Origin: Cytophagales bacterium
GTDB lineage: Bacteria; Bacteroidota; Bacteroidia; Cytophagales; Cyclobacteriaceae
DNA length: 15,237 nt
Direction: 5' to 3'
NCBI GenBank assembly: GCA_003504855.1
Contig: DNZD01000257.1
Span: 1 to 15,237, forward strand
Position 1 is the first letter of the stretch. Every line of letters begins with the position of its first letter. Of this stretch, positions 1-6,728 are shown one piece after another. The notes under the pieces were generated by a model that worked only from the letters and a program-made list of their open reading frames with translations, did no database searches and was not told where the DNA came from. Both the position numbers and the translations under genes were made by a program.

Positions 1-1
1 C

Positions 2-328
2 TATTATGTTCCAGGAAAAACACGCGGCGAAGTGTCGATTGAATTTATTGAAACCTGGAAGGCGGCGAATATTCCGAATGCGGACATTCTTCGTGCAATG
101 ACTGTAAATGGATACAAGGTAAGTGAGACAGAGAACACACGCGGTCCGATAAAAGTCGGGCTGGCTGCCGACTTCATCGCGGTAGAAGGCAACCCACTGG
201 ACCAAATTGATGCCCTTCGGAAAGTGATATTTGTGATGAAAGACGGCATGGTCTTTAAGAAGGACGGAATCATGACGCCCGAAAAGTTCTTCCATGGCGG
301 ACCGGTGAATGGCTGGAATATCCGCTAA
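2..328 (+). CDS. Amidohydrolase family protein (imidazolonepropionase-like), C-terminal fragment
   Basis: The reading frame is open from the window edge, so only the last 108 codons are present and the true start lies upstream. The visible part is the end of a metal-dependent amidohydrolase TIM barrel. It has a YYVPGKTRGE segment, a helix with ADILRAMTVNGYKV, and then the composite beta-sandwich return (GPIKVGLAADFIAVEGNPL, followed by VIFVMKDGMVF) that typifies imidazolonepropionase-like and prolidase-like members. The metal ligands of the barrel lie outside the window except possibly in the first residues, so the substrate cannot be inferred. The tail after the sandwich (ending GGPVNGWNIR) is short and polar. 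An internal GTG at 32 is not a credible start because family sequence continues upstream of it. A strong terminator follows 12 bases after the stop, so this is the last gene of its transcript. Confidence 0.88.
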   Translation, partial: YYVPGKTRGEVSIEFIETWKAANIPNADILRAMTVNGYKVSETENTRGPIKVGLAADFIAVEGNPLDQIDALRKVIFVMKDGMVFKKDGIMTPEKFFHGGPVNGWNIR

Positions 329-340
329 CAACAACCTGAC

Positions 341-380
341 AAGACCGCCCCATGACCAGTCACGGGGCGGTTTTATTTTT
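341..380 (+). terminator. Rho-independent terminator after the amidohydrolase gene
   Basis: Bases 341-351 (AAGACCGCCCC) pair with 364-374 (GGGGCGGTTTT) in an 11-bp stem with one G-U pair. A short inner TGA/TCA stem closes a CCAG loop. A T-rich tract (371-380) follows directly. This is a textbook intrinsic terminator and isolates the upstream gene from the small gene at 440. Confidence 0.9.
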
Positions 381-439
381 AGGGTAACCCGGACAACAGG
401 AGTTCCGTTTTTACCAATCAGAACCTGATCAGACAAGCG

Positions 440-643
440 ATGAAAAAGATCGACATCCTAAACTACATCACCGACTTCCGGAAAGCTCCGAATGCACGGA
501 AGTCCTTTGCGGAAATTTCCCAGCACCTTCAGGTAACCGAAGTTAACCGGTTGGAGGCATTACTGACGGAACTCAAGCAATTGGGGACCGTTCGCGAAAT
601 GGATGTTGAAGGGACCCGCTACTTCCAGGTAGTAACCAAATAG
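440..643 (+). CDS. Small winged-helix-like protein of unknown function
   Basis: This 67-residue protein has no signal peptide and no membrane segment, so it is cytoplasmic. Residues 4-14 form a predicted helix, residues 20-46 look like a helix-turn-helix (SFAEISQHLQVTEVNRLEALLTELKQLG), and residues 50-65 (TVREMDVEGTRYFQVV) look like the two strands of a wing. This layout resembles the MarR/DeoR-type winged helix, reduced to the minimum, so DNA binding is plausible. I recognise no named family. ATG at 440 is the only good start and has no Shine-Dalgarno sequence, which is normal for Bacteroidota. The gene stands between two hairpins (terminator 341-380 and stem-loop 653-670), so it is probably monocistronic. 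Its role and targets are unknown. Confidence 0.7.
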   Translation: MKKIDILNYITDFRKAPNARKSFAEISQHLQVTEVNRLEALLTELKQLGTVREMDVEGTRYFQVVTK

Positions 644-652
644 GTGCCATCC

Positions 653-670
653 CTCAGGGTTTTCCCTGAG
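653..670 (+). terminator. Stem-loop after the small winged-helix gene, possible terminator
   Basis: CTCAGGG (653-659) and CCCTGAG (664-670) form a perfect 7-bp stem around a TTTT loop, nine bases after the stop codon at 641-643. The following bases (ACTTCATTTT) are only moderately T-rich, so termination may be weak. Its position directly after the gene supports a 3'-end role. Confidence 0.45.
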
Positions 671-747
671 ACTTCATTTTATCACGCTCCTTTCCTGAAG
701 CACTTTCGGCTTTGTAAAGGGCCTCTGCGGCCTGTTTTTCGCCTTGC

Positions 748-770
748 TCCTGATTTTTATCGAATCAGGA
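748..770. other. Inverted repeat in the spacer upstream of the 87-residue gene
   Basis: TCCTGATT (748-755) and AATCAGGA (763-770) form a perfect 8-bp inverted repeat with a 7-base loop. It has no T-tract on either strand, so it is not a standard terminator. It may be a leader hairpin, an operator or an mRNA stability element for the gene starting at 870. Its function is unproven. Confidence 0.35.
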
Positions 771-869
771 AACCCCCGAGCTTTTGAAGGTGGGCCGTAC
801 CCAATTTTACATCATGGGCACGCCACCATGGGCTGTCCTGAAACAGATAACAAAATAAATAGCAGGGTC

Positions 870-1133
870 ATGAATCTTCCAGCCATCGCACACAGAATTC
901 ACAAGGCATTCTTTAGTGCAGAAGTAAAAAAATTACGCGAGGAGCGTCATACGTTGGTGGGTATACTAAAGTCAGAAGCATTTGGGCAATTGCCCATTCA
1001 GCAAAAAATTATTTCACTGGCTGAGTTGATCTCCCGTTCCCGTCAACAATATGGAGATGTGCCGCGTGAACTGGAAGTTGCGCTGCTTCGGTTCAACAAT
1101 GACCTGCAGCATCAAATTGTAAAAGGGTTTTAG
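870..1133 (+). CDS. Small helical protein of unknown function
   Basis: With ATG at 870 the product is 87 residues, rich in charged residues and helix-forming throughout (for example AFFSAEVKKLREERHTLVGIL at 13-33 and a second block at 44-60). There is no signal peptide, membrane segment or cysteine. The frame stays open upstream to a TTG at 744, and an in-frame ATG exists at 828. I prefer 870 because the upstream residues (proline, glycine and histidine-rich, low complexity) do not resemble the rest and run through a perfect hairpin at 748-770. I recognise no family. A strong terminator begins 9 bases after the stop, so the gene is probably transcribed alone. The reading frame is credible because of this terminator and the protein-like composition, but function is unknown. 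Confidence 0.6.
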   Translation: MNLPAIAHRIHKAFFSAEVKKLREERHTLVGILKSEAFGQLPIQQKIISLAELISRSRQQYGDVPRELEVALLRFNNDLQHQIVKGF

Positions 1134-1142
1134 TTGAAATAG

Positions 1143-1177
1143 GCCGGAGCTGTTGTCATGAACAGTTCCGGCTTTCT
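1143..1177 (+). terminator. Rho-independent terminator after the 87-residue gene
   Basis: Bases 1143-1154 pair with 1161-1172 in a 12-bp GC-rich stem with one G-U pair and a 6-base loop (GTCATG), followed by TTTCT. It ends the transcript of the small gene and separates it from the cytochrome operon that starts at 1351. Confidence 0.88.
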
Positions 1178-1350
1178 TATTACCTAACATTCGTTCTGTT
1201 TCGACCAATCAGCAAATTCTTCGGTTCAATTACCGACATGAATTCAAAATCTTCCATAGGTTTGCATCGTTGACCAGTCAGGAGGCTGTCCCCAAAACGG
1301 TTACCTGAATATTCAACCTGCCATTAAGTAAACGAATCATTACACCCAAA

Positions 1351-2034
1351 ATGAAAACGTTTAGCTCATCGGTGCTGGTATTGGTATTGTTGCTGATGGT
1401 TACCTGCGTTCACGAACCAGTTGACCCGGCCGCATCAACCACCACTACCACCACCCCCAGTACCCCGACAAGCCTCCCCTCTGTTCCGACGGGAAAGACA
1501 TGCAGTGCAGATTCGGTTTACTTTACCAACGACATCCTTCCCCTCATCACGTCCAATTGTTCCATGACGACGTGCCATGGAGGACGATACAGCCCGACCC
1601 TGACAACGTATTCGCAGATTTCCAGAAACCGGAGCAACATCAGTCAGGAGATCACCAAAGGCAGTATGCCGAGGCCTCCGGTCGGGCTCCTGACCGCGGC
1701 ACAAATCAGTGCATTCAAAAAATGGGTAAGTCAGGGTTACAAAAACAATAGCTGTACAGCAGGTTGTGACTCTACCAAGTTCACCTTCACGGCGGTTATT
1801 GATCCCATGATGAAGAAATACTGTGTGGGTTGTCATACGGGTGGTACGGCCGCAAACAAAAACGTTGACCTGTCTACCTACCTCGGTGTAAAGACAGTAG
1901 GTCTCAATGGTTCGTTGTATAAGTCGGTGGCGCATCTCACTGGCGCATCCCCCATGCCGCCTACGGGTACTGCACTGTCCAAGTGCGAGGTTGCCCAAAT
2001 CCGCAAGTGGGTGGCTGCAGGTGCCCTTAACTGA
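1351..2034 (+). CDS. Lipoprotein with two c-type heme motifs (cytochrome c family)
   Basis: A 227-residue exported protein. The N-terminus is a lipoprotein signal (hydrophobic residues 8-17, lipobox-like LMVTC with Cys19), followed by a Thr/Pro-rich linker (about 29-47) that would hold the domains off the membrane. There are two cytochrome-like modules. The first has C70-SMTT-C75-H76, a CX4CH motif, with Met106 (SMPRPP) as candidate distal ligand. The second has a canonical C158-VG-C161-H162 with Met202 (SPMPPTG). Each module ends in the helix typical of these domains (ISAFKKWVSQG and AQIRKWVAAGA). Covalent di-heme binding and electron transfer in the periplasm or at the outer membrane are expected from the family; partner and redox role are unknown. 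Extra cysteines (51, 135, 139, 212) could form disulfides. It is the first gene of a five-gene operon; the next start lies 6 bases downstream. Confidence 0.87.
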   Translation: MKTFSSSVLVLVLLLMVTCVHEPVDPAASTTTTTTPSTPTSLPSVPTGKTCSADSVYFTNDILPLITSNCSMTTCHGGRYSPTLTTYSQISRNRSNISQEITKGSMPRPPVGLLTAAQISAFKKWVSQGYKNNSCTAGCDSTKFTFTAVIDPMMKKYCVGCHTGGTAANKNVDLSTYLGVKTVGLNGSLYKSVAHLTGASPMPPTGTALSKCEVAQIRKWVAAGALN

Positions 2035-2040
2035 CCTGTT

Positions 2041-2409
2041 ATGAAAAAGTCATCCATACTCCTGGTATTGCTTGTACTTGCATTAAACGCCTGTTACTAT
2101 GACAAGGAAAGCGTAATGTATCCAAATCAGGCCGTGTGCAGTACGCCAGCCACTGTGTCATACGGGCAACATGTTTTGCCTATTCTCCAGCAATATTGTT
2201 ACGGTTGCCATAGCGGCAATGCACCGGGTGGCAATGTTGCCATGGGCACCTGGTCTGCCGATAACGCAATAGCACTCAACGGAAAATTATATGGTTCGAT
2301 TTCCTGGGCCGGTGGGTTTTCCGCCATGCCCCAGGGTGGCAGCAAGTTGTCAGCCTGCAACCTCGAACTGATCAAGAAATGGGTCGATAGTGGCGCACCA
2401 AACAATTAA
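2041..2409 (+). CDS. Lipoprotein with a single c-type heme motif
   Basis: A 122-residue exported protein with a clear lipoprotein signal (hydrophobic 6-15, lipobox LNAC, Cys18). It has one cytochrome module: C53-YG-C56-H57 is the heme-binding motif and Met96 (SAMPQGG) is the candidate sixth ligand. The module aligns well with the C-terminal half of the preceding protein: both have a YCxGCH core, an ALNG/GLNG-x-LY segment, a Met-Pro turn, a CxxxxIxKW helix and a final SGA/AGA. I infer a tandem duplication. It starts 6 bases after the upstream stop and ends 9 bases before the next start, so co-expression is near certain. The likely role is a mono-heme electron shuttle on the periplasmic face, possibly working with the di-heme protein. 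Confidence 0.87.
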   Translation: MKKSSILLVLLVLALNACYYDKESVMYPNQAVCSTPATVSYGQHVLPILQQYCYGCHSGNAPGGNVAMGTWSADNAIALNGKLYGSISWAGGFSAMPQGGSKLSACNLELIKKWVDSGAPNN

Positions 2410-2418
2410 CGATTAACA

Positions 2419-2865
2419 ATGAACAAGAAACTGATCCTTGGTTTCCTCATAGTTGCCGCTTTACTCGCAGGGGCCGTGTACGCATACCGCGAATATTACC
2501 GTCCACATGTCAATATGGTAGATGTGGCCGCTGCTTATAATCAGGATGCTATCGCATTAATCCGTGAGTTTGAATCGAACGAAGCACGGGCTAACCAGAA
2601 GTACCTGAGTCAGGTGTTGACGGTACATGGTGTCATCAAAGCCGTGGATTCCACCAGTGGCTGGGTCATTTCCCTGGGTGATCCCGATACGAACACTTCA
2701 GTCCGATGTCTGATGGACAGTATGTTTCGGGCACCATCACAGGTGGTAAAGCCCGGACTTACGATCGATATCAAAGGATATTGCACCGGATTCAATGCTG
2801 ATGAATTGCTTGGGTCCGATGTTCTCCTGGACCGGTGCGTGCTGTCTGCTGATAATTTGAAATGA
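2419..2865 (+). CDS. Membrane-anchored OB-fold protein (tRNA_anti-like family)
   Basis: A 148-residue protein with one N-terminal hydrophobic segment (5-22) that is probably an uncleaved anchor, placing the rest in the periplasm. Residues 50-148 match the tRNA_anti-like OB-fold family common in Bacteroidota: a YLSQVLTVHGVIKAV strand pair, then GWVISLGD, V-R-C97, the IKGYCTGF turn with C122, and a closing DVLLDRC strand with C140. The family name comes from fold similarity; with an export anchor and no basic surface patch, tRNA binding is unlikely. The three cysteines sit at positions usually conserved in this family, so a structural or redox role is possible. It is the third gene of the cytochrome operon. 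Its molecular function is unknown. Confidence 0.78.
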   Translation: MNKKLILGFLIVAALLAGAVYAYREYYRPHVNMVDVAAAYNQDAIALIREFESNEARANQKYLSQVLTVHGVIKAVDSTSGWVISLGDPDTNTSVRCLMDSMFRAPSQVVKPGLTIDIKGYCTGFNADELLGSDVLLDRCVLSADNLK

Positions 2866-2885
2866 TATACCTAAAAACTTAACTC

Positions 2886-3443
2886 ATGAAAACACCCATC
2901 GCTTCCCTTTTCCTGGTGCTGGTCGTACTGTCATCACCCGCTTCAGCCCAAAGGTTTTTCACCAAAGGCGGAACGATATACTTTAATGCATCGGGTACGT
3001 CTGAAGTAATAGAGGCTACCAATAAGACTGCCACCTGCGTAATAGATGTTCAAAGTGGCGCCATCCAATTTGCCGTCATGATGAAAGGCTTCCTTTTCGA
3101 AAAGGCGCTCATGGAAGAGCACTTCAACGAAAACTATGTGGAGAGTTCTAAGTTTCCCAAAGCAGAGTTCAAGGGAGAATTTACCAATAAGGCCGCCATC
3201 AACTTTGGCAAGGATGGTACCTATCCGGCCCATGTAAAAGGGAAACTCACGTTGCATGGGGTGACTAAGGAGATTGAGACCGACGGCAGTGTCACCATCA
3301 AAGATGGCAAGCCCCAAATCTCCGCGGAGTTCAAGTTGATCCTGATTGACTATGGTGTTGAAATTCCCAGTCTCGTTTCCGACAAGGTATCCAAAGAGGC
3401 GAAGATAAAAGTTAACTGCTCACTGGAACCCCTGAAAGGATAG
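2886..3443 (+). CDS. YceI-family periplasmic protein
   Basis: A 185-residue secreted protein. Residues 1-21 are a signal peptide (hydrophobic core then SPASA, cleavage before Q22). The mature part is a YceI-type lipocalin-like barrel; recognisable family signatures are SSKFPKAEFKGEF at 87-99 and HVKGKLTLHGVTKEI at 116-130. YceI proteins bind amphiphilic or isoprenoid-type ligands such as polyprenyl chains or fatty acid amides in a hydrophobic pocket. Which ligand applies here cannot be read from sequence. The gene lies between the tRNA_anti-like gene and the DUF5777 barrel gene, only two bases from the latter. This context suggests handling of a hydrophobic compound in the envelope linked to the cytochromes (inference). 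Confidence 0.88.
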   Translation: MKTPIASLFLVLVVLSSPASAQRFFTKGGTIYFNASGTSEVIEATNKTATCVIDVQSGAIQFAVMMKGFLFEKALMEEHFNENYVESSKFPKAEFKGEFTNKAAINFGKDGTYPAHVKGKLTLHGVTKEIETDGSVTIKDGKPQISAEFKLILIDYGVEIPSLVSDKVSKEAKIKVNCSLEPLKG

Positions 3444-3445
3444 TC

Positions 3446-4318
3446 ATGAAACGCTCCGGATTACTGCTGTTGTTTTTTCTGTCTGGCACCGCACTGTATG
3501 CCCAGGAAGACTTACTGGCGCTGGTGGACGACGGACCGAAGAAAGAACGGGTCAAGAACGCGTTCAAATCTACCCGGGTAATCAACGGACACTCTATGGA
3601 GTTCCTTGCCAAAGGAACCCTGGATGTCCGTATCCTCCATCGCTTTGGCAAACTCAATTCAGGTCCTGAGAATTTCTTTGGCCTGGATCAAGCCTCCATG
3701 CGACTGGGATTTGATTACGGTATCACAAACTCCATAACCGTGGGTGTAGGACGCAGCACGTTTCACAAAGAACTCGACGGATTCATTAAGGTGAGGCCGG
3801 TATGGCAATCCACAGGTCCCGGCGCGTGGCCATTCTCGGTGGTCATGGTGGGAGGAATGACCTATGACGGGATGCCCTGGGCGGATCCTACACGGACCAA
3901 CTTCATTACCTCCAAGATGGCTTACTATGGCCAGATGATTATCGGGCGAAAATTCAGCGACGGTTTTTCGCTCCAACTCACGCCTACCATCCTGCACCGC
4001 AACCTGGTGCCCACGGAAGCAGATCCCAATGACATCTACGCCCTTGGTTTCGGTGGTCGCATACGGCTTTCAAACCGGGTATCATTTACATGGGATTACT
4101 TCTATGTCCACAACGGACTCAATCCAAACACAAACTATTTCCCATTATCTGTTGGCTTTGATATTGAAACCGGTGGTCACGTGTTCCAGTTGAACTTCAC
4201 CAACGCTGTGGGAATGAATGAACGTGCCTTCCTGACAGACACGACGCTTGACTGGGCTAAAGGAGATGTGATGTTTGGGTTTAACTTGTCCCGGGTATTC
4301 ACCATCGGCAAACGCTAA
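3446..4318 (+). CDS. DUF5777-family outer-membrane beta-barrel protein
   Basis: A 290-residue protein with a signal peptide (hydrophobic 5-15, cleavage near YA-Q20). The remainder alternates polar and hydrophobic residues in short strands with aromatic girdles and ends in a strand terminating FTIGKR. Family signatures are FKSTRVINGHSMEF (41-54), GTLDVRILHRFGKLN (57-71) and FGLDQASMRLGFDYGITNS (78-96). DUF5777 proteins are Bacteroidota barrels of unknown function and often lie beside YceI and cytochrome genes, as here. It is expected in the outer membrane as the last gene of the operon. Its stop codon overlaps the stop codon of tex on the other strand, so no separate terminator fits between the genes. 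Confidence 0.85.
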   Translation: MKRSGLLLLFFLSGTALYAQEDLLALVDDGPKKERVKNAFKSTRVINGHSMEFLAKGTLDVRILHRFGKLNSGPENFFGLDQASMRLGFDYGITNSITVGVGRSTFHKELDGFIKVRPVWQSTGPGAWPFSVVMVGGMTYDGMPWADPTRTNFITSKMAYYGQMIIGRKFSDGFSLQLTPTILHRNLVPTEADPNDIYALGFGGRIRLSNRVSFTWDYFYVHNGLNPNTNYFPLSVGFDIETGGHVFQLNFTNAVGMNERAFLTDTTLDWAKGDVMFGFNLSRVFTIGKR

Positions 4319-6552
4319 CGCCTGAACTTCTCCTGCAAGGCGGCCATCTTCTCCTGCATGGATGATTCTTTGGAAGCGCGTGGGGCCTGTTGTTCCACGG
4401 GCGTTCCCTTGGCAAAGGGATCGGATTTCATAGATAATGCTATACGCTTGCGCGAAACATCCACCTCCACGACAGTCACTTTCACACGATCCTGCACGGC
4501 TACCACTGTGTTGACATCTTTCACAAACCGATCACTCAGGTGACTGATGTGCACCAGGCCATCCTGGTGTACCCCAATGTCAACGAAAGCACCAAAGTTG
4601 GTTACGTTGGTCACGATGCCCGGGAGCACCATGCCGACCTTCAGGTCCTTCATCTCCCTCACGCCTGCCTCAAAACTGAAGGCCTCAAATTGTTGACGGG
4701 GGTCGCGGCCCGGCTTTTCCAACTCCGTGAGAATATCCTGCAGCGTTGGCAACCCAACCTGTTCGGAAATATATTTTTTTAAATCAAGTTTCTTACGCAA
4801 TGCTGATTGGGTCATCAGGTCCTGCACAGAACATCCCAGGTCTTTAGCAAAGCGCTCCACCAGGGTATAACGCTCCGGGTGAACTGCGCTGCGATCCAGC
4901 GGATGACGGGAATCCCTTACCCTTAAAAAACCTGCACATTGTTCAAAGACTTTCTCGCCCAGGCGCGGCACTTCATGCAGGGATTTGCGGTCTTTGAATG
5001 GCCCGTTCTTTTTGCGATACTCCACAATGTTCCTCGCCAACTGAGGCCCAAGACCTGACACATACGACAATAGCTCCTTGCTTGCGGTGTTTACCTCTAC
5101 CCCTACCGAGTTAACACAACTCATCACCACGTCATCCAGTCCGGCTTTCAGTTTTGTCTGATCAACATCGTGCTGGTATTGACCTACACCAATGGACTTC
5201 GGATCAATTTTAACCAGTTCGGCCAGCGGATCTGTTAACCTTCTTCCAATAGAGACAGCACCCCTTACGGTAATGTCATGATCCGGAAACTCTTCCCGGG
5301 CGACTTCCGATGCTGAATAGACAGATGCACCGCTTTCATTCACCATCACAATCATGACGGATGATGGCAATGGCAACGAACGAACAAAGGCTTCTGTTTC
5401 GCGACTGGCTGTTCCGTTGCCAATAGCGATGGCCTCAATATTAAACCTGTCGCACAGCCCAAGAATAATGGTACCGCTCTTGGCCGTCTCCCGCTGTGGT
5501 TCATGGGGATAAATAACCGTATTCAACAGGAGTTCTCCCTGCTCTCCCAGACATACCACTTTGGTGCCGGTACGAAACCCGGGGTCGAGGGCAAGGACTC
5601 TTTTTTGCCCCAGTGGTGCGGCCAATAATAATTTACGGAGATTCGCACTAAATACATTGATTGCCTCGGCATCCGCGAGGCGCTTGCTTTCTACGCGCAC
5701 TTCACTTTCCAAAGATGGTTTGATCAACCGCTTATAGCTGTCCTTCACTGCCAACTTCACCTGCTCGGCTGCTGGCGAACTTGTCTTTACGAATTGTTGA
5801 TTCAGTTTAGCCACTGCCACATCTTCTTCCGGCGCGAGGTCCAGCAACAGGATACCTTCCTTCTCTCCACGCAGCAAGGCAAGCAGACGGTGCGATGGCG
5901 TTTTGCGAATAGGTTCCTTCCAGTCGAAGTAGTCTTTGAACTTTTGACCGTCTTCTGTTTCAGCTTTGGATTTAACCACCCTGGACTCCATCACGCCTTC
6001 TTTCCAGAACAAGTCCCTGAGTGACTTTCTGGCTCCGGCATCTTCACTTACCCATTCTGCCATAATATCACGTGCACCTTCCAATGCTTCATCGGGTGTG
6101 CCCACGCCCTTTTCGCTGCTCACAAATTCAGCTGCCTTTTTATTGATGTCGCCTGCTTCCTGACGGAAAAGCACCTGGGCCAAAGGCTCAAGACCTTTTT
6201 CGCGGGCAATACTGGCCCTGGTTTTGCGTTTCGGTTTGTAGGGCAGATATATATCTTCCAGCTCCGCCATGGTTTCAGCCGCCTCAATGGCAGTGGCCAA
6301 TGCCGGGGTAAGTTTTTCCTGCTTTTCGATAGACTTTAATATCGCTTCTTTTCTCGCCTCAAGCTCTTTCAACTGCTCATGCCGATCGCGGACATTGGCC
6401 AGCACCACTTCGTCCAGGCTACCTGTCAATTCCTTCCTATATCGCGCAATGAAGGGGATGGTGGAACCAGCCTCAATCAACTCGAGGACCCTTGAAATTT
6501 GTTGCGTAGTGAGATTTAATTCGCCGGCCAGGCGGGAAATAAGTTTATCCAT
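4315..6552 (-). CDS. tex: Tex-family S1 RNA-binding transcription accessory protein
   Basis: A 745-residue cytoplasmic protein with the full Tex architecture. It has a helical N-terminal domain (about 1-200, with IPFIARYRKELTG at 32-44 and LEDIYLPYKPKRKTRA at 98-113) and a YqgF-like RNase H fold (about 317-450, starting VLALDPGFRTGTKV). A helix-hairpin-helix pair follows (about 488-545, LSYVSGLGPQLARNIVEYR, then KSLHEVPRLGEKVFEQCAGF), and an S1 domain (about 636-708, VGMVLPGIVTNVTNFGAFVDIG). Tex binds nucleic acid and interacts with the transcription machinery; it is conserved and usually single copy. The length is normal for the family, though the C-terminal tail after S1 is short. ATG at 6552 matches the canonical Tex N-terminus. 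It is probably monocistronic, with a candidate promoter at 6578-6607, and ends head-on against the DUF5777 gene with a 4-base stop overlap. Confidence 0.97.
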   Translation of the reverse strand: MDKLISRLAGELNLTTQQISRVLELIEAGSTIPFIARYRKELTGSLDEVVLANVRDRHEQLKELEARKEAILKSIEKQEKLTPALATAIEAAETMAELEDIYLPYKPKRKTRASIAREKGLEPLAQVLFRQEAGDINKKAAEFVSSEKGVGTPDEALEGARDIMAEWVSEDAGARKSLRDLFWKEGVMESRVVKSKAETEDGQKFKDYFDWKEPIRKTPSHRLLALLRGEKEGILLLDLAPEEDVAVAKLNQQFVKTSSPAAEQVKLAVKDSYKRLIKPSLESEVRVESKRLADAEAINVFSANLRKLLLAAPLGQKRVLALDPGFRTGTKVVCLGEQGELLLNTVIYPHEPQRETAKSGTIILGLCDRFNIEAIAIGNGTASRETEAFVRSLPLPSSVMIVMVNESGASVYSASEVAREEFPDHDITVRGAVSIGRRLTDPLAELVKIDPKSIGVGQYQHDVDQTKLKAGLDDVVMSCVNSVGVEVNTASKELLSYVSGLGPQLARNIVEYRKKNGPFKDRKSLHEVPRLGEKVFEQCAGFLRVRDSRHPLDRSAVHPERYTLVERFAKDLGCSVQDLMTQSALRKKLDLKKYISEQVGLPTLQDILTELEKPGRDPRQQFEAFSFEAGVREMKDLKVGMVLPGIVTNVTNFGAFVDIGVHQDGLVHISHLSDRFVKDVNTVVAVQDRVKVTVVEVDVSRKRIALSMKSDPFAKGTPVEQQAPRASKESSMQEKMAALQEKFRR

Positions 6553-6577
6553 AACAGTTTAAAAAATAGATATGGAG

Positions 6578-6607
6578 CAAAACTATACGGAAGTACCTGA
6601 AAAGCAA
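6578..6607 (-). promoter_or_regulatory. Candidate Bacteroidota-type promoter for tex
   Basis: Read on the minus strand, TAGTTTTG (6585-6578) matches the Bacteroidota -7 consensus TAnnTTTG. A TTG (6607-6605) lies 19 bases upstream, the expected spacing for the -33 element. Transcription would begin near 6571, leaving a leader of about 19 bases before the tex ATG at 6552. This is motif evidence only. Confidence 0.4.
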
Positions 6608-6627
6608 CCCAAAAATCGGTCAAATAG

Positions 6628-6636
6628 TTATCCACA
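6628..6636 (+). promoter_or_regulatory. Perfect DnaA-box sequence in the tex / coiled-coil gene spacer
   Basis: TTATCCACA is identical to the strong DnaA-box consensus. It lies about 20 bases upstream of the candidate tex -33 element and 93 bases before the divergent gene at 6729. There is no second box nearby and no dnaA or dnaN gene in view, so this is not an origin. Regulation by DnaA or a titration site is possible, and chance occurrence cannot be excluded. Confidence 0.3.
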
Positions 6637-6728
6637 TAAAAAGCGACATTAAACAGGATAGCCCCTGACAAACGTCATGGGAAAAAGTCGGTCGACGCTG
6701 CAAATTCAATCAACAAAACCACAACACT

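Noticed and set aside
425-432. CTGATCAG palindrome just before the winged-helix gene as an autoregulatory operator
   Set aside because: An 8-base palindrome is too common by chance and has no second copy in the spacer.
720-739. GGCC/GGCC hairpin followed by TTTTT as a terminator
   Set aside because: The stem is only four base pairs and lies 77 bases beyond the preceding stop; too weak to call.
744-869. Upstream extension of the 87-residue gene to a TTG at 744 (129 residues)
   Set aside because: The extra residues are low-complexity, cross a perfect inverted repeat and do not resemble the rest of the protein; ATG at 870 is better.
1257-1264. TAGGTTTG as a -7 promoter element for the cytochrome operon
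   Set aside because: It fits TAnnTTTG, but there is no TTG or TTTG at the right distance upstream, so the promoter is not supported.
1435-1998. 187-residue minus-strand open frame opposite the di-heme lipoprotein
   Set aside because: Antisense to a gene with two heme motifs and a lipobox; its Arg/Thr/Gly-rich composition is typical of a shadow frame.
6628-6636. Replication origin at the DnaA box
   Set aside because: Only one box, no AT-rich unwinding region and no dnaA, dnaN or other origin-linked gene nearby.
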